From: Flavobacterium psychrophilum
Lineage (GTDB): Bacteria; Bacteroidota; Bacteroidia; Flavobacteriales; Flavobacteriaceae
Direction: 5' to 3'
DNA length: 14,467 bases
Assembly: GCA_945861915.1 (NCBI GenBank)
Contig: CAMAWK010000034.1
Span: 1 to 14,467, forward strand
Of this stretch, positions 1-9,371 are shown one piece after another. Within the stretch, counting starts at the first letter, position 1; each line of letters begins with the position of its first letter. The position numbers and the translations under genes are program-made. The notes under the pieces were generated by a model. The model saw only the letters and a list, made by a program, of their open reading frames with translations, was not told the DNA's origin and ran no database searches.

Positions 1-2
1 AT

Positions 3-2012
3 TTTGATGATATTCCAGCAGGAGAAATAGAAAAATTGGTAACTATAATAAACGAATGTCAATACACTTTTGCATCGTTTATCAGTCCAAGTGGTGAAGG
101 ATTGAAAGTGTTTATACAAGTAAACTCAAACGCAGAACAACATACAATAACTTATAATCAAATTGCACATTTTTATCAGGATTTATCAGGTTATAAATTT
201 GATGTTAAATGCAAAGACATAACCCGATTGTGTTTTGTTTCTTGTGATGAAGATTTATTTTTAAATGAAAATGCTACTGTTTTTGTTACAAAAGAAGAAA
301 CAATAGCAACTAACATTCCAGTTCACAAACCAATTATAAACAGCCAATCAACGGATGATTTATTAGACAAATGCTTAAAATTTACAGAGCAAAAAGAGCA
401 ATATCAAAAAGGAAATCGCAACAATTTCGTTTATTTATTTGCTTGTAATGCCAATCGTTACGGAATTTATGAAGCTGATACTTTAGACTATTGCCTTACT
501 AATTTTGATATTGACGTTGCAAGAATAAAAGCATCTGTCAATAGTGCATACAAAAATCAAATTGCAGACTTTGCAAAGTTTGCAATCTTTGCAAACAAGA
601 AACAACCCGAAGCCACAATCCGAAACAATCCTACCAAAAAAGAGGAAGTTGAAGACGAAGAACAGTATTTAAGCACTTCTCCAACCATTCCACAATCGGT
701 ATATGATAACTTGCCTCCAATATTAAAAAAAGGTGCAGAAGCATTCGTAGAAGCTAGAGAAAGAGATGTTTTCTTGACGGGTGCGTTAACCATTCTTTCG
801 GGTTGTATGCCTAATGTATCAGGAGTTTATGGCAGACGCACAGTTTATCCGCATTTATTTTGTTTTGTATTGGCACCAGCAGCATCAGGCAAAGGAGCAT
901 TACAATCATCCAAAGAATTAGCAGATAAATACCATAGCGAAATCCTTAAAAATTCTTTAGAACAAAAAAAAGAATACAACAAAAAGTTAGAAGCCATCAA
1001 GCACGCCAAAAGGTTCAAAAAGAAAGAAGACACGTCCCAAGAAGAAACTCCAGAAGAACCACCTTTTAAAGTAGTATTTATTCCTGCTAATACCAGTAAC
1101 GCAAAGATAATCCAGCATTTGCAATGCAATAACGGTACTGGAATTATATGCGAAACCGAAGCCGATACACTAGGGCAAACGTTTAAAAACGATTGGGGTT
1201 CTTATTCCGATTTGCTTCGCAAGGCGTTTCATCACGAAAAAATATCCATTTCCCGAAAAACAAACAATGAGTATTTCGAAATAGACAATCCACAATTGGC
1301 AGTAGCCTTATCAGGAACACCAAAACAAGTATTCAACATCATAACTTCTGCCGAAGATGGTTTGTTCAGTCGTTTTTTATTCTACATATTTAAATCAGAA
1401 AGCAAATGGATTGATCCTTCTCCTTTTGGAAACCAAATCAATTTAACGGAACATTTTGCAAAGTTGTCAATCAATGTCTATGAAATGATTTTATTCCTTG
1501 AAAACGGTAAAACAGTAATCCACTTAACAGAAGAACAATGGAATAAGTTCAATCCTTTGTTCGAAAAATACTTGCATCAAATAAGAACTTTTGTATCAGA
1601 GGATGCGCAAAGTGTGGTCAAGCGTTTAGGAATTATATTGTATCGTTTTTGTATGGTATTTACAACCATTCGCAAGTACGAAACACAGGAAAAAGCAACA
1701 GACATTCAATGTTTAGACGAAGATTTTGATAGTGCGCTTACTTTGATAGAAATATATTTACAACACAGCATAATAATGTTCAACAATTTACCCAAACAAG
1801 AAGAGCAAGGTGCATTTAAATCAGGCGAAAACAAGAAACAATTCTTCGATGCATTACCAAAAAGGTTTACCCGTAAAGAAGCAATAGTTTTAGGGAATAC
1901 CTTCAACATTAAAGAACGTACCGTTGGAACATTACTAAAAAACTGCTTAGGTTCACATTTAATTCAACCCGAATATGGGGTTTATGAAAAGATATTTGCC
2001 GTGGGTTTATAA
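3..2012 (+). CDS. VirE_N / DUF3987 mobile-element protein, 5' partial
   Basis: This reading frame is already open at the left edge (codons before position 36 read FDDIPAGEIEK), so the gene is truncated by the window. The TTG at 36 is unlikely to be its start. Residue numbers below count from that TTG. Residues 1-90 look like the second half of a BT4734/VirE N-terminal domain (SPSGEGLKVFI). Residues about 105-190 (NRNNFVYLFACNANRYG) resemble the PriCT-like linker often found there. Residues about 220-600 are DUF3987, an ATPase/helicase-like domain with a P-loop-like APAASGKG at 280-287. Such proteins occur in Bacteroidota integrative and mobilizable elements near the integrase, excisionase and mobilization genes, and are thought to act in element replication or transfer. 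The exact activity is not established. The stop codon lies 99 bases before the defence operon. Family assignment is fairly sure; biological role is inference. Confidence 0.85.
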   Translation, partial: FDDIPAGEIEKLVTIINECQYTFASFISPSGEGLKVFIQVNSNAEQHTITYNQIAHFYQDLSGYKFDVKCKDITRLCFVSCDEDLFLNENATVFVTKEETIATNIPVHKPIINSQSTDDLLDKCLKFTEQKEQYQKGNRNNFVYLFACNANRYGIYEADTLDYCLTNFDIDVARIKASVNSAYKNQIADFAKFAIFANKKQPEATIRNNPTKKEEVEDEEQYLSTSPTIPQSVYDNLPPILKKGAEAFVEARERDVFLTGALTILSGCMPNVSGVYGRRTVYPHLFCFVLAPAASGKGALQSSKELADKYHSEILKNSLEQKKEYNKKLEAIKHAKRFKKKEDTSQEETPEEPPFKVVFIPANTSNAKIIQHLQCNNGTGIICETEADTLGQTFKNDWGSYSDLLRKAFHHEKISISRKTNNEYFEIDNPQLAVALSGTPKQVFNIITSAEDGLFSRFLFYIFKSESKWIDPSPFGNQINLTEHFAKLSINVYEMILFLENGKTVIHLTEEQWNKFNPLFEKYLHQIRTFVSEDAQSVVKRLGIILYRFCMVFTTIRKYETQEKATDIQCLDEDFDSALTLIEIYLQHSIIMFNNLPKQEEQGAFKSGENKKQFFDALPKRFTRKEAIVLGNTFNIKERTVGTLLKNCLGSHLIQPEYGVYEKIFAVGL

Positions 2013-2111
2013 TTAATCCAAAACTTATTTTACATTTACGCTACATAGGTATAATTAGCATTTATTGAAATTTTAATTATATATTTTTACTTTTATATCC
2101 AAATAAGAAGA
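2013..2111 (+). promoter_or_regulatory. Probable promoter region of the defence operon
   Basis: These 99 AT-rich bases separate the DUF3987 gene from the first gene of a tightly packed operon, so this is the most likely place for its promoter. Candidate -7 boxes related to TAnnTTTG occur at 2031-2038 (TACATTTA) and 2082-2089 (TATTTTTA). Neither has a convincing TTG about 19 bases upstream. The location is inferred from gene layout, not from a clear motif. I see no strong hairpin terminator for the upstream gene, so read-through is possible. Confidence 0.25.
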
Positions 2112-5006
2112 ATGAATTTCACTGCTTACCACGCTAAATATTTTGCTTACGAATTAACTAGACAAAGGCCTTCCAACGACCTTGGAAAGTTAACCTCCTC
2201 GTTACAAGATGCTCAAGTAGATTTAAACCCTCATCAAGTTGAAGCGGCTTTGTTTGCTTTCCAATCACCATTATCACAGGGAGCAATCCTAGCTGATGAA
2301 GTTGGTTTGGGTAAAACAATTGAAGCAGGTATAATTTTATCGCAACAATGGGCAGAACGAAAGCGAAAACTGTTAATAATCGCACCTTCAAATCTTCGTA
2401 AACAATGGAACCAGGAGTTAGCGGATAAGTTTTTTTTACCTTCTATAATTTTAGAAACAAAATCTTTTAACGAACATATAAAGGCAGGCAATTTAAATCC
2501 ATTTAATCAAGCGGATAATATTGTAATTTGTTCCTATCATTTTGCAAAAAATAAAGCAGTTTATATTGAGCAAACGCAATGGGAATTAGTAATCATAGAT
2601 GAAGCTCACAGGTTACGGAATGTATATAAGGCTTCCAATAAAATCGGGAATGTAATAAAATCGGCTATTCAAAAAAGAAAGAAAGTGCTATTAACGGCAA
2701 CACCATTACAAAATTCAATTCTTGAATTATATGGTTTAGTGAGTATAATAGATGATTTCGTTTTTGGTGATTTAAAAAGTTTCAAAAGTCAATATAGCAG
2801 ACAATTAGATGAAGGTAATTATGATGAACTAAAAAGCCGTTTATTGCCGATTTGCCATAGAACATTAAGACGACAAGTTTTAGAATACATCAACTACACA
2901 GAAAGAAAAGCCTTTTGTGAAGAGTTTTCTCCATCTGATGAAGAACACCAACTTTACGAATGGGTATCTGAATATTTACAACGACCTAAACTATATGCTT
3001 TGCCTAATAGTCAACGTCAATTAATGACATTGATTTTAAGAAAATTATTAGCGTCTTCAACCTATGCCATATACGGAACTTTAGATGCTTTAGTGAAAAA
3101 ATTGGAGAAAATAATACTTAAAAATGACACCGATTTATTAAGCGAATTAGAATTAGATTTTGAAACACTAGAAGAAATTAGTGATGAATGGGTTGAAGAA
3201 GAAGTTGAAGCAGTCGCTGAGATTGATTATACTCCAGAAGATATTGAAGCTATTAATTCAGAAATAGCAGATTTAAAAAAATACCGTGAATTAGCCCAAA
3301 GAATTAGAAAAAATTCAAAAGCGGAACGATTATTTATCGCATTAGAAAAAGCATTTCAGGAAATACAAAAATTAGGAGCTAATCAAAAAGCATTGATTTT
3401 TACTGAAAGTAGAAGAACACAAGAGTTTTTATATAATCTGTTAGAAGCTAGAGGATATAAAGATAAAGTAGTACAATTCAACGGTACTAATACGGATACT
3501 AAATCAAAGGAAATATATAAAAGTTGGTTACAAGAACACAAAGGAACAGATAAGGTTACAGGTTCTCCTTCAGCAGATAAAAGAGCAGCATTAGTTGATT
3601 ATTTTAGAGACGAAGCAACTATTATGATTGCTACCGAAGCAGCTGCCGAAGGGATCAATTTACAGTTTTGTTCGCTTATTGTTAATTTCGATTTGCCTTG
3701 GAACCCACAACGTATAGAACAGCGTATTGGTCGTTGCCATCGCTATGGTCAAAAGCACGATGTTGTAGTAGTAAATTTTCTTAATATTAAAAATGCTGCT
3801 GACAAAAGAGTATATGAATTATTAGACCAAAAATTCCAATTGTTTGATGGTGTTTTCGGTTCTAGTGATGAAGTCTTAGGATCTATTGGTAATGGTGTTG
3901 ATTTTGAAAAAAGAATTGCTCAAATTTATAATGATTGTAGAACAATTGAGGAAATTAAAACAGCCTTTGATAATTTACAAGACGAATTAAGACCTGAAAT
4001 ATCAGAAAAAATCCAAACGGTTAGAACAACATTATTAGAACATTTTGATGATGAAGTAAGAGAAAAACTCAAAAGCAACTTACTTGAAACAAAACAATAC
4101 TTAAATACTTTCGAAGAGAAGCTTTGGAAAACAACTCAGTATTTTTTAAATGACTATGCGGAGTTTACAGAAGATTATTCTTTTAAATTAGTCAAAAACC
4201 CTTTCCCTAATGAAACTATCCATAGTGGGCCATATATGATTTTAAAGCCAAAAGAGGGGCAAAGAAAATCAGATATTGTTATTCCAGATGATACAAATGT
4301 GTATAGAATTGGTCACAAATTGGCACAGCGTATATTAAATTCTTGTAAGGTTAACGAAACACCAATTAAAGAAGTAGTTTTTGATTATAACGGAACGCAA
4401 GGGAAAGTTTCAACACTGAATGAATTCATTGGAAAATCAGGTTGGTTTCAATTACAGCATCTAGCTATTAATTCATTTGAGCAAGAAGATTATCTATTAA
4501 TGGCTTGTTATACTGATGATGGAGAAACTATACACAGCGAAATTGCACAAAGGTTTTTCTCTCTAAATGCAGTCGAAAACGGAGCTATTGATTTAACCAA
4601 CGAAGCATCTACAACTTTCAAGGACTTAATTTATAGAGAACGTCAAGAAATAATATCTGAAAATGCTAATAGAAACAGAGACTTTTTTGATGTTGAAATG
4701 GATAAGCTAGACCAATGGGCTGATGATATGAAAATTAGTTTGGAAAAAGAAATTAGAGACCTTGATGCTGAAATTAAGTTACGTAAAGCCGAAGCCAAAA
4801 AAATGCTCAATCTTGAAGCTAAAGTAAAATCACAAAGACAAATAAAAGAGTTAGAAAAAAAACGTAGTGAGAAACGACAAACCTTATTTTCTGCTCAAGA
4901 TGAAATCGATGATAAAAAAGAAACGTTATTGACTGATATTGAGAAACGCTTAAATCAAAAAATTGAGCAAAAAGAATTATTCACAATTAAATGGAAGATG
5001 ATATAA
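2112..5006 (+). CDS. SNF2/RapA-like superfamily 2 helicase of an R-M-like operon
   Basis: A 964-residue SNF2-family DNA translocase. Visible motifs are Walker A in DEVGLGKTIEAG (62-73), Walker B DEAHR (163-167), motif III TATPLQN (195-201), motif V in ATEAAAEGINLQF (507-519) and motif VI QRIGRCHRYGQ (537-547). Together these form a complete two-lobe RecA ATPase core of the RapA type. An acidic, helical insertion lies between the lobes at about 330-410. The C-terminal part has no recognised nuclease motif and ends in a charged, probably coiled-coil stretch (about 870-960). The ATG at 2112 follows a purine-rich AAGAAG. The next gene starts one base after the stop, so the two are co-transcribed. 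Related SNF2 proteins sit beside methyltransferases in defence loci; DrmD of class 1 DISARM is one example, but no DUF1998 or phospholipase D partner is present here. The ATPase call is firm; its role in restriction is inferred from context. Confidence 0.9.
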   Translation: MNFTAYHAKYFAYELTRQRPSNDLGKLTSSLQDAQVDLNPHQVEAALFAFQSPLSQGAILADEVGLGKTIEAGIILSQQWAERKRKLLIIAPSNLRKQWNQELADKFFLPSIILETKSFNEHIKAGNLNPFNQADNIVICSYHFAKNKAVYIEQTQWELVIIDEAHRLRNVYKASNKIGNVIKSAIQKRKKVLLTATPLQNSILELYGLVSIIDDFVFGDLKSFKSQYSRQLDEGNYDELKSRLLPICHRTLRRQVLEYINYTERKAFCEEFSPSDEEHQLYEWVSEYLQRPKLYALPNSQRQLMTLILRKLLASSTYAIYGTLDALVKKLEKIILKNDTDLLSELELDFETLEEISDEWVEEEVEAVAEIDYTPEDIEAINSEIADLKKYRELAQRIRKNSKAERLFIALEKAFQEIQKLGANQKALIFTESRRTQEFLYNLLEARGYKDKVVQFNGTNTDTKSKEIYKSWLQEHKGTDKVTGSPSADKRAALVDYFRDEATIMIATEAAAEGINLQFCSLIVNFDLPWNPQRIEQRIGRCHRYGQKHDVVVVNFLNIKNAADKRVYELLDQKFQLFDGVFGSSDEVLGSIGNGVDFEKRIAQIYNDCRTIEEIKTAFDNLQDELRPEISEKIQTVRTTLLEHFDDEVREKLKSNLLETKQYLNTFEEKLWKTTQYFLNDYAEFTEDYSFKLVKNPFPNETIHSGPYMILKPKEGQRKSDIVIPDDTNVYRIGHKLAQRILNSCKVNETPIKEVVFDYNGTQGKVSTLNEFIGKSGWFQLQHLAINSFEQEDYLLMACYTDDGETIHSEIAQRFFSLNAVENGAIDLTNEASTTFKDLIYRERQEIISENANRNRDFFDVEMDKLDQWADDMKISLEKEIRDLDAEIKLRKAEAKKMLNLEAKVKSQRQIKELEKKRSEKRQTLFSAQDEIDDKKETLLTDIEKRLNQKIEQKELFTIKWKMI

Positions 5007-5007
5007 T

Positions 5008-6672
5008 ATGTCCAAAAATAAACTCCAAAAACTAGAACTAACTTGGATAGGTAAGGGTGATGAACCCAAGCTAGAACCAAGAATTCTCATAGAAAATCCT
5101 GAATACAGTTACGGAGACCCAACTACCGAAAACATACTCATCCACGGCGATAACCTTTTAGCCCTAAAAGCGCTTGAACAAGACTTTGCAGGTAAAGTAA
5201 AGTGTATTTATATCGATCCACCATACAATACAGGAAATGCTTTTGAACATTATGATGATGGTATTGAACATTCACTTTGGTTGAGCTTGATAAAACCTCG
5301 TTTGGATATTTTAAAGAATTTATTATCAAAAGATGGTTCAATTTGGATCTCTATTGATGCAGAAGAAAGTCACTATTTAAAAGTATTATGTGATGAAGTC
5401 TTTGGTAGAATAAATTTTGTAGAAGAAGTTATATGGCAAAGAGCTTATGCACCAATTAATTTAAAAAAAACTATATCTCGTTCGCACGATACTATATTGG
5501 TTTATGCAAAAAACGGTGTAGGTTTTGAATTAAATAAACTAGCAAGAACTTTAGAACAAAATAAAGATTACAAAAATCCAGATAACGATCCAAGAGGTTT
5601 GTGGAAAGTAGGTAATCCGAGCGTTGGTCCTGCTGTAGAAAAAAACATATATGAAATGACTTTGCCGTCGGGTAGAAAAGTTTTTCCGCCCAAAGGAAGA
5701 AGTTGGTTATATACAAAAGAAAAATTTGAACAATTAAAGGCTGATAATCGAATTTATTTTGGGAAAAATGGAGATGGAATTGGCTCTCCAAAATTATTTA
5801 TTACCGAAGTTAAACAAGGCGTAACACCTATGTCTCTCTGGACTTATCAAGAGGTTGGGCATAATCAAGATGCAAAAAAAGAAGTAAAATTATTTAATGA
5901 TGATAACGTTTTTGCAACACCTAAACCAGAAAAACTGATTGAAAGAGTAATAATGTTAGCTTCTAATGAAAATGATATTGTTTTAGATAGCTTTCTTGGT
6001 TCCGGCACTACATCAGCGGTTGCATTAAAAATGAATAGGAAATTTATTGGTATAGAATTAGGAGAGCACGCAAAAACACATTGTTACCCTAGACTAAAAG
6101 CAGTAGTAGATGGCGAGCAAGGTGGTATTTCTAAAGCTGTTAATTGGCAAGGTGGTGGAGGTTTTAAATTCTACACTCTAGCACCAAGTTTACTTAAACA
6201 AGATAAGTTTGGCAATTGGGTAATCAGTGCAGAATATAACCCTGATATGTTAGCAGCAGCAATGGCTAAACAAGAAGGATTTACTTATTTGCCAAACGAA
6301 GATAAATTTTGGAAACAAGGCAATTCTAGCGAGAATGATTTTATATTCACTACAACGCAATTCCTAACCGTTGAAAATTTAGACAGCATTCACGATGATA
6401 TGCTTGAAGGAGAAAGTATTTTAATTTGTTGTAAAGCATTCCAAAAAGAATGTAAAGTTAAATACCCAAACATTACGCTAAAAAAAATACCTCAAATGCT
6501 GTTAGACCGTTGTGAGTTTGGTAAAGATGATTACAGTCTAAACATTGTTAATTTTCCACTGGATGAAACAATAAACAATGAAGTCGATGAGGTAGTGGAT
6601 AACGTTAGTGTTCAGGAAATAAGAGACACTAAAGAAAAAGAAGTAGATAATCAAGGTACATTATTCGAATAG
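5008..6672 (+). CDS. mod: Type III-like site-specific DNA adenine methyltransferase (Mod)
   Basis: A 554-residue N6-adenine/N4-cytosine DNA methyltransferase. The catalytic motif IV is DPPYNTG (70-76), and the S-adenosylmethionine-binding motif I comes later as DSFLGSGTTSA (327-337), followed by RKFIGIELGE. This order, catalytic motif first, is the beta class typical of type III Mod subunits. The DPPY form favours adenine as substrate. The region between the two motifs (about 130-310) should contain the target recognition domain. The C-terminal 150 residues would interact with the nuclease subunit or DNA. Length is close to other Mod proteins. It starts one base after the SNF2 gene and ends three bases before res, so subunit production is probably coupled. 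It would both protect host DNA and supply sequence specificity to Res. The recognition sequence cannot be read from the protein. Confidence 0.92.
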   Translation: MSKNKLQKLELTWIGKGDEPKLEPRILIENPEYSYGDPTTENILIHGDNLLALKALEQDFAGKVKCIYIDPPYNTGNAFEHYDDGIEHSLWLSLIKPRLDILKNLLSKDGSIWISIDAEESHYLKVLCDEVFGRINFVEEVIWQRAYAPINLKKTISRSHDTILVYAKNGVGFELNKLARTLEQNKDYKNPDNDPRGLWKVGNPSVGPAVEKNIYEMTLPSGRKVFPPKGRSWLYTKEKFEQLKADNRIYFGKNGDGIGSPKLFITEVKQGVTPMSLWTYQEVGHNQDAKKEVKLFNDDNVFATPKPEKLIERVIMLASNENDIVLDSFLGSGTTSAVALKMNRKFIGIELGEHAKTHCYPRLKAVVDGEQGGISKAVNWQGGGGFKFYTLAPSLLKQDKFGNWVISAEYNPDMLAAAMAKQEGFTYLPNEDKFWKQGNSSENDFIFTTTQFLTVENLDSIHDDMLEGESILICCKAFQKECKVKYPNITLKKIPQMLLDRCEFGKDDYSLNIVNFPLDETINNEVDEVVDNVSVQEIRDTKEKEVDNQGTLFE

Positions 6673-6675
6673 TTT

Positions 6676-9369
6676 ATGAACACAATAGCCAATAACATAA
6701 AATTACGCCTTTCACTTCGTGAACCATTGCAAGAAGCTTTAGATATTGTGGCACAATTATCAAATGATTTAACTTTAGATAAAGTACCTGATAATGACGA
6801 AGAAGCATTGGCATTTCTAAAAAACGAATTAGACAAAGTAAAAAACAGTTTTACCACTTGTACTAGTTTTCAAAGAGATTTTCCATCTATTGCGTTTTCT
6901 ATTGCAACAGGAGTTGGAAAAACACGTTTGATGGGTGCTTGTATTGCATATTTGTATTTACACAAAGGCATAAAAAACTTTTTTGTTTTAGCGCCTAACT
7001 TAACAATTTACGATAAGTTGATTGAAGATTTTGGTAATCCTGGGTATCATAAATATGTGTTTAATGGTATTTCAGAATTTGTACATAATAGACCGGTCAT
7101 TATTACTGGTGATAACTATAATCAACAAGGAAACCTTTTTAAAGAAGGAGAAATTAGAATAAACATTTTCAACATTGCTAAATTCAATTCCGATAATAAA
7201 GGACAAAAGAAAGATGGCGTTTCATTAGCACCAAAAATCAAAAGACTATCCGAATATTTAGGACAATCCTATTGGGAATATTTATCAGGAATACAAGATT
7301 TGGTTATTTTGATGGACGAAGCGCACCGCTATCACGCAGATGCTTCTAAAAATGCTATCAATGAATTAAAACCAGTTTTAGGATTGGAATTAACGGCAAC
7401 TCCATTCGACGAAAAAGGACAACAGTTCAAAAATATAGTTTACGAATATTCGTTAGCACAAGCATTAGCAGAGGGGAAATACGTTAAAAACCCAGCCATT
7501 GCAACCAGAAAGAATTTCAAACGAGGTGATTTAACTGAAAATGAAATAGAAATTATTAAATTAGAAGATGCAATTAGCGTTCATCAAGATACTAAAACGG
7601 AACTAGAAATATACGCTAAAAGCAATGATGTAAAATTAGTAAAACCTTTTATTTTGGTAGTTTGTAAAGACATTAGCCACGCAAAGGAAATATATAATTT
7701 AGTCAGTTCTAGCGATTTTTACGAAGGAGAATATAGCGGCAAAGTTTTACAAATTGATAGCTCCACAAAAAAGGAAGAAGAAATAGAAAAATTGTTTCTA
7801 TCGTTAGAAAACCCTGACAATGAAATAGAAATTGTTATCCACGTAAATATGCTGAAAGAAGGTTGGGACGTTACCAATCTATATACAATTGTTCCGCTTC
7901 GTGCAGCTAATGCAAGTATCTTAATCGAACAAACTATTGGGCGTGGTCTTCGTTTACCTTTCGATGGAAAAAGAACTGGAGTAGATAAAATTGATAAATT
8001 GACTGTTATTGCTCACGATAATTTTGAAGCAGTTTTGGCAGCAGCTAAAGATCCTAATTCAGTTTTAAACAAAATGAATTTCATAGAAATTTCTGAAGAT
8101 GATTTAAGAACAAAAACAGTAGTAGTTACATCAAAACCAGTAACAGAACAAAATTTAGACAACGAACAAGTTGCAGTTAGTAAAATAGAAAATAAGGATA
8201 ACCAACAAAAAGCACAAAATACACTCGATGCTAAAAAAGCAATTATAAATTCTTTACCTGATTTTAATACATTACCCGAAGTTCGTAGAGTGGAAGATTT
8301 AAACAAAGAGGAGGTAAAAAGAAAAGTTATTCGCCAAATCGAAAAGAAATTAAACGAAGGGCAAGGAAACCTATTCACTGCCGATATTCTTAAAGAAGCC
8401 GAAGAAACGTATGAAAAAATAGTAGCTTCTTATAAAGAAAATTTCATTGAAATTCCACGAATAGATTTAGTATTAGGTGATGTTACAGCAACTTTTAATC
8501 ATTTTGATCTAGATACTACCAATTTTAATTATCAAGCCCTAGAACAAGAGATTATCCGTATGGGTTTATTGGATAAAACAGTAGAAACTTTGAAAGCTAA
8601 ATCCAGCGGTTCTTATGGTAATCCTATAAAAAATATAGTAAGTGAATTGATAAATAATTCTGATGTAGATTATGATGATAATGCAGATTTATTGTATCAT
8701 TTAGCTGGTCAGGCCTATGATGCCATCAAAGAAAATATAGATAAAGAGGAAAATCTTATACAAGCTATGTTCCAATTCAAAACAGCAATAGCGGATAAGA
8801 TTTATATACAAATGAAAGAACATTTCACCTTGTCAACTCCAGAATATATTGCACATAAAGTTTTGCCCTTTACAAAAATTGAACAATGGAATTTCTCCGC
8901 TTTAGTAAATGCAGGATATAAAGATTATAGAGAAGTTATTAATCCAACGATAATGGTTCCTAAATACGTTTTTAGAGGATTTGAGAAAGCGTGCCATTTC
9001 GAATATAAATTTGATAGCAAATCAGAACAAGATTTAGCTTTCGTATTAGAAAACGATAAAAAAGTATTAAGATGGTTACGACCTGCTTATAACCAATTCC
9101 GCATATATTGGGACAGAAGTTCAAAAAGATACGAACCCGATTTTATTATAGAAACAGAAGATACTATCTATATGGTAGAACCAAAATCATCAGCAAACAT
9201 AAATGATGCAGATGTTTTAGCCAAAAAAGAAGCCGCTTTAAAATATTGTAAATATGCCTCTGAATTCACCTTAGAAAATAATGGTAAACCTTGGAAATAT
9301 TTATTAGTGCCACACAACGAAATATCAAGAACAATCAATTTTGATTTATTAATTGCAAAGTTTAGTTAA
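6676..9369 (+). CDS. res: Type III restriction enzyme, Res helicase-nuclease subunit
   Basis: An 897-residue superfamily 2 helicase fused to a C-terminal nuclease, the standard Res architecture. Visible motifs are Walker A GVGKT (79-83), Walker B DEAH (214-217), motif III TATPF (240-244), motif V region KEGWDV (394-399) and motif VI QTIGRGLRLPF (419-429). A charged linker (about 465-560) precedes the C-terminal part. The C-terminus carries a PD-(D/E)xK nuclease signature: E784, P821-D822, then E835-P-K837 within FIIETEDTIYMVEPK. All catalytic residues therefore appear intact. With Mod it should cut unmodified DNA at a distance after ATP-dependent movement or sliding. It lies three bases after mod, and only two bases separate its stop from the putative toxin gene. 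No frameshift or truncation is visible. Confidence 0.93.
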   Translation: MNTIANNIKLRLSLREPLQEALDIVAQLSNDLTLDKVPDNDEEALAFLKNELDKVKNSFTTCTSFQRDFPSIAFSIATGVGKTRLMGACIAYLYLHKGIKNFFVLAPNLTIYDKLIEDFGNPGYHKYVFNGISEFVHNRPVIITGDNYNQQGNLFKEGEIRINIFNIAKFNSDNKGQKKDGVSLAPKIKRLSEYLGQSYWEYLSGIQDLVILMDEAHRYHADASKNAINELKPVLGLELTATPFDEKGQQFKNIVYEYSLAQALAEGKYVKNPAIATRKNFKRGDLTENEIEIIKLEDAISVHQDTKTELEIYAKSNDVKLVKPFILVVCKDISHAKEIYNLVSSSDFYEGEYSGKVLQIDSSTKKEEEIEKLFLSLENPDNEIEIVIHVNMLKEGWDVTNLYTIVPLRAANASILIEQTIGRGLRLPFDGKRTGVDKIDKLTVIAHDNFEAVLAAAKDPNSVLNKMNFIEISEDDLRTKTVVVTSKPVTEQNLDNEQVAVSKIENKDNQQKAQNTLDAKKAIINSLPDFNTLPEVRRVEDLNKEEVKRKVIRQIEKKLNEGQGNLFTADILKEAEETYEKIVASYKENFIEIPRIDLVLGDVTATFNHFDLDTTNFNYQALEQEIIRMGLLDKTVETLKAKSSGSYGNPIKNIVSELINNSDVDYDDNADLLYHLAGQAYDAIKENIDKEENLIQAMFQFKTAIADKIYIQMKEHFTLSTPEYIAHKVLPFTKIEQWNFSALVNAGYKDYREVINPTIMVPKYVFRGFEKACHFEYKFDSKSEQDLAFVLENDKKVLRWLRPAYNQFRIYWDRSSKRYEPDFIIETEDTIYMVEPKSSANINDADVLAKKEAALKYCKYASEFTLENNGKPWKYLLVPHNEISRTINFDLLIAKFS

Positions 9370-9371
9370 GA

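Noticed and set aside
36-38. TTG as start codon of the DUF3987 protein
   Set aside because: The frame is open to the left window edge and the upstream codons read as a sensible continuation of the VirE_N domain, so the gene is simply truncated.
566-598. Three TTTGCAA repeats
   Set aside because: They encode the repeated Phe-Ala-Lys/Asn codons of the DUF3987 protein; similar words at 12790-12830 are not arranged in a regular array, and there is no CRISPR-like spacing.
8013-8378. Minus-strand open frame of 121 codons
   Set aside because: It lies wholly inside the intact res gene and is rich in F, S and L as expected for the reverse complement of a lysine- and glutamate-rich linker.
2112-9369. 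DISARM or BREX system
   Set aside because: No DUF1998 (DrmB), phospholipase D (DrmC), PglZ or BrxC-like protein is present; the third gene is a standard type III Res with PD-(D/E)xK residues.
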